A DNA stretch of 64,000 nt from Anodontia alba (lineage: Eukaryota > Mollusca > Bivalvia > Lucinida > Lucinidae). Positions 57,411-64,000 of the stretch are shown one piece after another (position 1 is the first letter of the stretch; each line of letters begins with the position of its first letter). The position numbers and the translations under genes are program-made. Location: assembly GCA_964016985.1 (NCBI GenBank), contig OZ024829.1, positions 71,033,267 through 71,097,266 of the forward strand. The letters are read 5' to 3'. The notes beneath the pieces are model-generated. The model made no database searches. It saw only the letters and a program-made list of their open reading frames with translations, and had not been told where the DNA came from.

Positions 57411-60400
57411 AGCTCACCTGAGCACAAAGTGCTCATGGTGAGCTATTGTGGTCAGTCAATGTCCGTCTTCCGGCGTCAACAATTGCTTTAAAAGCCTACT
57501 CCTCCTACACCCCTGGGCCAATTGACTCGATACTTGGTAGGAAGCATCAGGGTGACTTGTAGATTAAAAATAGCTAAAATCGTGCCGATCGGAAATCCAA
57601 GATGGCCGCCATGGCCGCCATCTTGAAAATCTATTTTTCACTTCTTCTCCTGAACCGAAAAGCCAATTGACTCCAAACTTGCTAGGAAGCATTGGGGGGA
57701 CTTGTAGATAAAAAATAGCTAAAATCGTGCCGATCGGAAATCCAAGATGGCCGCCATCGTGAAAATCTATTTTTCGCTTCTTCTCTTGAACCGAAAGGCC
57801 AATTGACTCCAAACTTGCTAGGAAGCATCGGGGTGACTTGTAGATCAAAAAAGCTAAAATCCTGCCGATGGGAAATCCAAGATGGCCGCCATGGCAGCCA
57901 TCTTGAAAATCTATTTTTAGCTCACCTGAGCACGAAGTGCTCATGGTGTGCTATTGTGGTCAGTCAATGTCCGTCGTGCGTCGTCCGTCATGCGTCGTCC
58001 GTCGTGCGTCGTGCAGCGTCAACAATTGCTTTAAAAGCCTACTCCTCCTACACCCCTGGGCCAATTGACTCCATACTTGGTAGGAAGCATCGGGGTGACT
58101 TGTAAATTAAAAATAGCTAAAATCGTGCCGGTCGGAAATCCAAGATGGCTGCCATGGCCGCCATCTTGAAAATCTATTTTTCGCTTCTTCTCCTGAACCG
58201 AAAGGCCAATTGACTTCAAACTTGCTAGGAAGCATTGGGGTGACTTGTAGATCAAAAGTAGCTAAAATCGTGCCGATCGGAAATCCAAGATGGCCGCCAT
58301 GGCCGCCATCTTGAAAATCTATTTTTCGCTTCTTCTCCTGAACTGAAAGGCCAATTGACTTCAAACATGCTAGGAAGCATCGGGGTGACTTAAAGATCAA
58401 AAATAGCTAAAATCGTGCCGATTGGAAATCATGATAGGAAGCATTGGGGTGACTTATAGATCAAAAATAGCTAAAATCGTTCCAATCGGAAATCTAAGAT
58501 GGCCGCCATGACAGCCATCTAGAAATCTATTTTTTGCTTCTTCTCCTGAACCCAAAGGCCACTTGACTCCAAACTTGCTAGGAAGCATCGGGGTGACTTG
58601 CAGATGAAAAATAGCTAAAATCGTACCGATAGTAAATCCAAGATGGCGGCCATCTTGAAAATCTATTTTTTGCTTCTTCTCCTAACCCCAAATGCCAATT
58701 AACTGGAAACTTGGTAGAAAGCATCGGGTTGACTTGTAGATCAAAAATAGCTAAAATCATTCCAATCAGAATTACAAGATGGCCGCCATGGCCGCCATCT
58801 TGAAAATCTGTTTTTTGCTTCTTCTCCTGAGCCAAAAGGCCATTTGGCTCCAAACTTGGTAGGAAGCATCAGGGTCGCTTGAAGATCAAAAATAGCTAAA
58901 ATCATGCTGATTGGAAATCCAAGATGGCCGCTATGGTGGCCATCTTGAAAATCTTTTTTCCCTTCTTCTCCTAAACTCAAAAGACAATTGACTTGAAAAT
59001 TGGTAGGAAGCATCGGGGTGACTTATAGATTAAAAATGGCTAAAATTGTTCCGATTGGAAATCCAAGATGGCCACCATGGCGGCCATCTTGAAAGTCTAT
59101 TTTTAGCTCACCTGAGCACGAAGTGCTCATGGTGAGCTATTGTGGTCAGTCAATGTCCGTCGTCCGTCGTGCGTCGTACGTCATCCGTCGTCCGTCGTGC
59201 AGCGTCAACAATTGCTTTAAAAGCCTACTCCTCCTACACCTCTGGGCCAATTGACTTGATACTTGGTAGGAAGCATCAGGGTGACTTGTAGATCAAAATT
59301 AGCTAAAATCGTTCCGATCGGAAATCCAAGATGGCCGCCATGGCCGCCATCTTGAAAATCTATTTTTCGCTTCTTCTCCTGAACCGAAAGGCCAATTGAC
59401 TCCAAACTTGCTAGGAGCCATCAGGGTGACTTGTAGATCAAAAATAGCTAAAATCGTGCCGATCGGAAATCCAAGATGGCCGCCATGGCCTCCATCTTGA
59501 AAATCTATTTTTGGCTTCTTCTCCTGAACCGAAAGGCCTTTTGACTCCAAACTTGCTAGGAAGCATCAGGGTGACTTGTAGATCAAAAATAGCTAAAATT
59601 GTGCCGATCGGAAATCCAAGATGGCCGCCATGGCCGCCATCTTGAAAATATATTTTTCGCTTCTTCTCCTGAACCGAAAGGCCAGTTGACTCCAAACTTG
59701 CTAGGAAGCATCAGGGTGACTTGTAGATCAAAAATAGCTAAAATCGTGCCAATCAGAAATCCAAGATGGCCGCCATCTTGAAAATCTATTTTTCGCTTCT
59801 TCTCCTGAACCGAAAGGCCAGTTGACTCCAAACTTGCTAGGAAGCATCAGGGTGACTTGTAGATCAAAAATAGCTAAAATCGTGCCGATCGGAAATCCAA
59901 GATGGCCACCATGGCCGCATTCTTGAAAATCTATTTTTCGCTTCTTCTCCTGAACCGAAAGGCCAATTGATTCCAAATTTGCTAGGAAGCATCAGGGTGA
60001 CTTGTAGATCAAAAGTAGCTAAAATCGTGCCAATCGGAAATCCAAGATGGCCGCCATGGCGGCCATCTAGGCGGCCATCTTGAAAATTATTTTTTTGCTT
60101 CTTCTCCTGAACCGAAAGGCCAATTGACTCCAAACTTGCTAGGAAGCATCAGGATGACTTGTAGATCAAAAATAGCTAAAATCGTGCCGATCGGAAATCC
60201 AAGATGGCCGCCATGGCCGCCATCTTGAAAATCTATTTTTCGCTTCTACTCCTAAACCCAAAAGCCAATTGACTCCAAACTTGGTAGGAGGCATTGGGGT
60301 GACTTATAGATCAAAAATAGCTAAAATCGTGCCTATCGGAAATCCAAGATGGCGGCCATGGCAGCCATCTTGAAAATCTATTTTTCACTTCTTCTCCTAA

Positions 60401-60884
60401 ACCGAAAGGCCAATTGACTCCAAACTTGGTAAGAAGCATCGGGGTGACTCGTAGATCAAAAATAGCTTAAATCGTGCCGATTGTAAATCCAAGCTGGCTG
60501 CCATTTAGAGTTTGTTCAAATGATCACGCTCAATTGACTGGCATGCCATCTTGAAAATCTATTTTTCACCTCTTCTCCTTAACTGAAAGGCCAGTTGACT
60601 CGAAACTTGGTAGGAAGCATTGGGGTGACTCGTAGATCAAAAATAGCTTAAATCGTGCCGATTGTAAATCCAAGCTGGCTGCCATTTAGAGTTTGTTCAA
60701 ATGATCATGCTCAATTGACTGGCATGCCATATATCTTCTTCTTCAAAATAAAGAACTGCTTAAATGATGATCTTTTCATTAGTTGCGATGACAGGATTGG
60801 AAAACTGTTGCATAACATCTGCATATCTGCAGTGGCTATGTCACTCAGGTGAGCGACCCGTGGCCCGTGGGCCTCTTGTTCACT
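57411..60884 (+). mobile_element. Family-A element cluster, ~145 bp units, three heads and one tail
   Basis: Heads AGCTCACCTGAGCACRAAGT lie at 57411, 57919 and 59105, each with the CATGGTGAGCT arm and a GTCCGTCGTSCGTC tract. About 20 units share GAACCGAAAGGCCAATTGAC, CAAACTTGCTAGGAAGCATC, TAAAATCGTGCCGATCGGAA and GATGGCCGCCATGGCCGCCA. A single 3' module (60510-60884) ends with CTCAGGTGAGCG, GTGGCCCGTGGGCC and CTCTTGTT. Part of that module is duplicated: TTTAGAGTTTGTTCAAATGA occurs near 60504 and 60687. Units are much more alike than in other arrays, so this cluster is recent or homogenised. Confidence 0.88.
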
Positions 60885-61285
60885 TCTCCTGAACCGAAAG
60901 ACTTATTGACTTTAAACTAGGTAGAAAGCATCAGGGTGACCTGTAGATCAAAAATAGCTAAAATCGTCCCTATCAGAAATCCAAGATGGCCACCATGACA
61001 GCCATCTTGAAAATCTTTTTTCGCTCCTTCTTCTGAACTGAAAGGTCAGTCAATGTCCGTCGTGCGTCATGTGGCGTCAACAGTTGCTTTAAAAGCCTAC
61101 TCCTCCAGCACCCCTGGGCCAATTGACTTGATACTTGGTAGGAAGCATCGGGGTGACTTGTAGATCAAAAATAGCTAAAATCATTCTGATCGGAAATCCA
61201 ACATGGTTGCCATGGCCGCCAATTTGAAAATCTATTTTTCGCTTCTTCTCCTGAACCAAAAGGCCAATTGACTCCAAACTTGTCT
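60885..61285 (+). repeat. Right-hand remainder of a split family-A copy
   Basis: After the tail, unit sequence resumes (CACTTCTCCTGAACCGAAAG at 60881). A partial head tract (GGTCAGTCAATGTCCGTCGT, 61046) without its hairpin follows, then two more units, and the array breaks off near 61280 at unique sequence without a tail. Confidence 0.75.
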
Positions 61286-63799
61286 TAGAACAGTTTCATC
61301 TATAGCCATTCATATTTTATAAGCACAGCTTCTTTTTATTTGTTATTATTATACTGTTTCTCATTTCAGGAAGGGGGAAGACTTTCATATTGTATTATCA
61401 ATGAAAGACTATTTTACAGGCTGAAAAATGGAAGAAGAAACCATGCTGGCTGCACAGAAGGATTATGCTCATGTCATTTAATGTCGTACCCGAATAAAAT
61501 CGCCTTCAGCTTTTAAATATCTCTTCCATTTTCCTCAGTATATTAATAGTTTCCATGCCAACAAAGCTTCACTGATGAAGCTTTGCACGTCGAAGCTTTG
61601 TACATCTCTTTTGCTTCAAAATTTAAGCTATTTGACAAACACGCATATTTTTTATGCACAGTACAGGGTGCCTTTAATAAGGCAAAAATATAATTGAAGA
61701 TACCCTAGGAAATGTCACAATCATGTAGATCAGCCATCCCGAGGCACCAAAGGAAGGAGAGATGAGGAACAAATGCCATATATGAAATCAGAGATGTACA
61801 AACAAAGAACTGCAACAGAGAAACTGCCTTGAAATGGTCAGTAGGAAAAGTACTGAGGGGCTTAAACCAGTTTTACTTGTCGTCTGATGCAGCTCCAAAC
61901 AGTAAAACAATGCATACAGAAAAAAACAGAAAGCAAAGTGGGCAGCCATTGAAGTAAATGACCACAATGCAATCTTAGTAAGAAAACAGAAAAACCAAGG
62001 GACTATGAATAGTTATTTTCTGTTGCTATGAATGACTAATGATTTTGTAACCTGTAAAACTCCAGTCAATTAGTCTATTATCCAGTAAACAAATAAGTCT
62101 CTTCTGAGCTATAGAAACATCGCAAAGACACTATTTTCATTAGTCAATTATACTGTTATTCTTTTCATTATGGAAGAGATATTTATAAACGGGCTTTTAC
62201 AGCTGTACCAGGTAATGTGCCATGGGTGAAGTTCATTAAAATCAGAAATTTGGAAAACCTTTCTAAATATTGATAAAGTCAAAAACCTATCATCTGAGAT
62301 ACTGGCAATGTTTGCTGGGTTTTTTTCTACATTTTGAGCAAGCAAAAATGAAATCAAACTCTTATAAAGTCTAAATAGTAGTAACATTTTACCTTCACCT
62401 GTGTGGTTTATGGGTCTCATCCTGGAATGTAACTGCCTTGTGATCACTAAGGGAAGTATTATTTATATCCAAACAATTATATTAACATTTTTCTATCATT
62501 TTACATGTATTGACACTTTTCCTGATACTAATAGACACTGGAATAGGACTGAAAACATTAAGAAAATGTGAAATTATTCATAATGTTCTCACATTGTTTT
62601 CAGGAGTTGTCTACCGTTTTGCTATCAGGAAAAGCGTTAATACATGTTGGATGTGTGTACTTTATTTCTGTTTCTCTCTTTTAGGTTAAAAGTGCTACAC
62701 AGATTGCTATAAACTTTATTTAAATTGTTTTTTTGTGTGTATAAACTGGATATATATTTCAAATTTGTTTGTGGAAGAGCATTATAGACATTATTGAGGT
62801 GTTGCTCAGTAAAGTAGAAAGTGTTGAAAGAGGTGCTAGTTTATTACAAGTGACAGAAAAGGATTTCACTGAACATATTTGGGTAATTACTATTGGTTTT
62901 AAATGTAATACCTAAAAATAACTGTTCATTTCACAATTATCATTTTCATTGATAGAAGATGAAATTTTATCACACTTACTAGAATCTGGAAACCATCCTT
63001 GAATAGAATTGATATACTAACCATGTCATAATAAAAGTGTTAATTAAGTAATGAAATAGTCAAACACAGTGAAGAGATAAGTACTACCGTAATAACCCTA
63101 TTGGGACATACATGCCTGAGCAATCCATGTAGACCCAGATCAGATGTGGGATGAGGGTCTACACTTTTTGCCACTTATCCAGCAATATTTTTAAACATAT
63201 CAACAAGTAATAGAATAGACCTTTTCAAATTCTAGGACGAGTATGGTAAGGAATTAAGGTGTCCCAATACTTAGGGTAAATATGGTCTTCCATCTTAATG
63301 TCTGCATTAAATATTTGCCTAATTATTCTTTTGCTCAAATAATCAAAGGTTGTTGACAGCTGCTTTACTGACACAGTTATAGGTTAAAACTAAAAGACCA
63401 ACTGTTTAAAAAAAATGGTCATTAATTATATTTTAATCTCTTTTAGATTTTCATTATCTTCTTTTCACTTTTAGTTAATCTGCAGCAGATGACTTTGGAC
63501 ATCTGTAAACACAATTTAATTAAACCCTGTGGCAAGTGGAGATATTCTAGCATTGAAAATACTTTGGCAAGCAGAGAAATTACTCCAGATGATAGGCAGT
63601 TTCTCTTCATTGTCACAAATGTTTTCAGTTTTCAGCTGCAAAGACCTTAAATACCTCCAGCATGTGGCAAAGACATTATGCCTTTTGCATTGTTTTTGAA
63701 TTTTCTGCAGCAGGGTGTCGAATGTTGTCTACATGCAGAAAATGTTTGAGCAGAATAGTCATGTATGTTGCTCTAATGCTTCTTTTACTGTATTTCTAG
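61286..63799. other. Lower-repeat stretch, probably intronic
   Basis: No large repeat array. GAAGCTTTG recurs three times at 61564-61602. A short open frame from ATG at 63489 to TAA at 63650 (53 residues) is preceded by TTTTAG but has no known motif. The minus-strand frame at 62148-62447 is not recognisable. The end, CTTCTTTTACTGTATTTCTAG, is a strong splice-acceptor tract for the following exon. Confidence 0.45.
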
Positions 63800-64000
63800 G
63801 TTAAAGCCATGCCTCGCAAGAAAAATTCAAGACGGTCTGCTGCCCAGAAGCAAGTGATGGAGAGGCGTATGTCAGTGAAGAGTGGAAAAGGATGGGATGA
63901 GGGTGTTTCCAGCCCTGCGGGTCCTTCTGGACTTGTGCCTTTGGCTGATATTACAGCTATGCCATCCCATCATTTGGTTTGTCTAGCAAAAGATGAGGGC
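63800..64000 (+). CDS. Candidate coding exon, basic N-terminal region, open at window edge
   Basis: It follows a good acceptor (CTGTATTTCTAG) and stays open to the window end. The frame reads VKAMPRKKNSRRSAAQKQ, then VMERRMSVKSGKGWDEG, VSSPAGPSGLVPLADITAM and PSHHLVCLAKDEG. The Met at 63809 lies nine bases after the splice junction, and the first 20 residues are strongly basic. No domain is recognised. It could be the first coding exon (with GTTAAAGCC as 5' leader) or an internal exon; phase 0 entry fits the phase 0 exit of the candidate exon at 41752-41845. Codon use and the clean frame make real coding likely. Confidence 0.55.

Noticed and set aside
57564..60133. Minus-strand frames repeating QEKKRKIDFQDGGHGGHLGF
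   Set aside because: Translation of the ~145 bp non-coding unit; the same frames appear in unrelated copies at 32-33 kb and 45 kb.

Overview
The window is non-coding-rich eukaryotic DNA, most likely from a bivalve mollusc. This organism guess is an inference from AT-rich sequence full of minisatellite-cored dispersed repeats, tRNA-derived SINEs, mariner/Tc1/hAT copies and a Helentron-type gene remnant; no host gene is complete enough to prove it. There is no operon structure, rRNA gene or CRISPR array. Almost every recognisable protein is a decayed transposon protein.

Layout. 0-7.8 kb: the tail of a minisatellite element, an 11-copy ~155 bp array, and a decayed LINE reverse transcriptase (minus strand) interrupted by a segment carrying a SINE. 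7.85-15.6 kb: a minisatellite element split by a ~5.8 kb transposon with ~300 bp terminal inverted repeats, which holds a Tc1 element, SINEs and small foldback elements. 15.6-21 kb: another minisatellite element, a mariner (minus) and a hAT/ZBED-like transposase remnant (minus). 21.3-30.2 kb: minisatellite interrupted by a second mariner, whose reading frame is split by a ~6.9 kb minisatellite element that itself contains a further copy. 30.4-38.5 kb: minisatellite elements nested four deep. 39.2-41.4 kb: a broken Helitron/Helentron gene (PIF1-type helicase followed by an endonuclease/exonuclease/phosphatase-type domain). 41.75 kb: a possible host exon. 42.1-45.8 kb: two more minisatellite elements. 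46.2-57.2 kb: a region bounded by ~165 bp inverted repeats next to TTAA, containing two minisatellite elements and AT-rich filler. 57.4-61.3 kb: a ~145 bp array with repeated YY1-like motifs. 61.3-64 kb: lower-repeat sequence ending in an exon open at the window edge.

The dominant theme is one architecture shared by several unrelated-sequence families: a 5' hairpin, a short CG-rich (CGTCCGTC)-type tract, a core of 145-170 bp tandem units, and a 3' module ending in a small palindrome followed by CTCTTGTT. In the main family the start (AGCTCACCTGAG) is the reverse complement of a site about 30 bp inside the end (CTCAGGTGAGCG). Elements sit between Ts with no target duplication, shown best where one splits a mariner frame exactly. 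These are Helentron-like traits, and a decayed Helentron-type helicase-endonuclease lies in the same window. The leading hypothesis is that these are non-autonomous rolling-circle elements with minisatellite cores, mobilised by that kind of enzyme.
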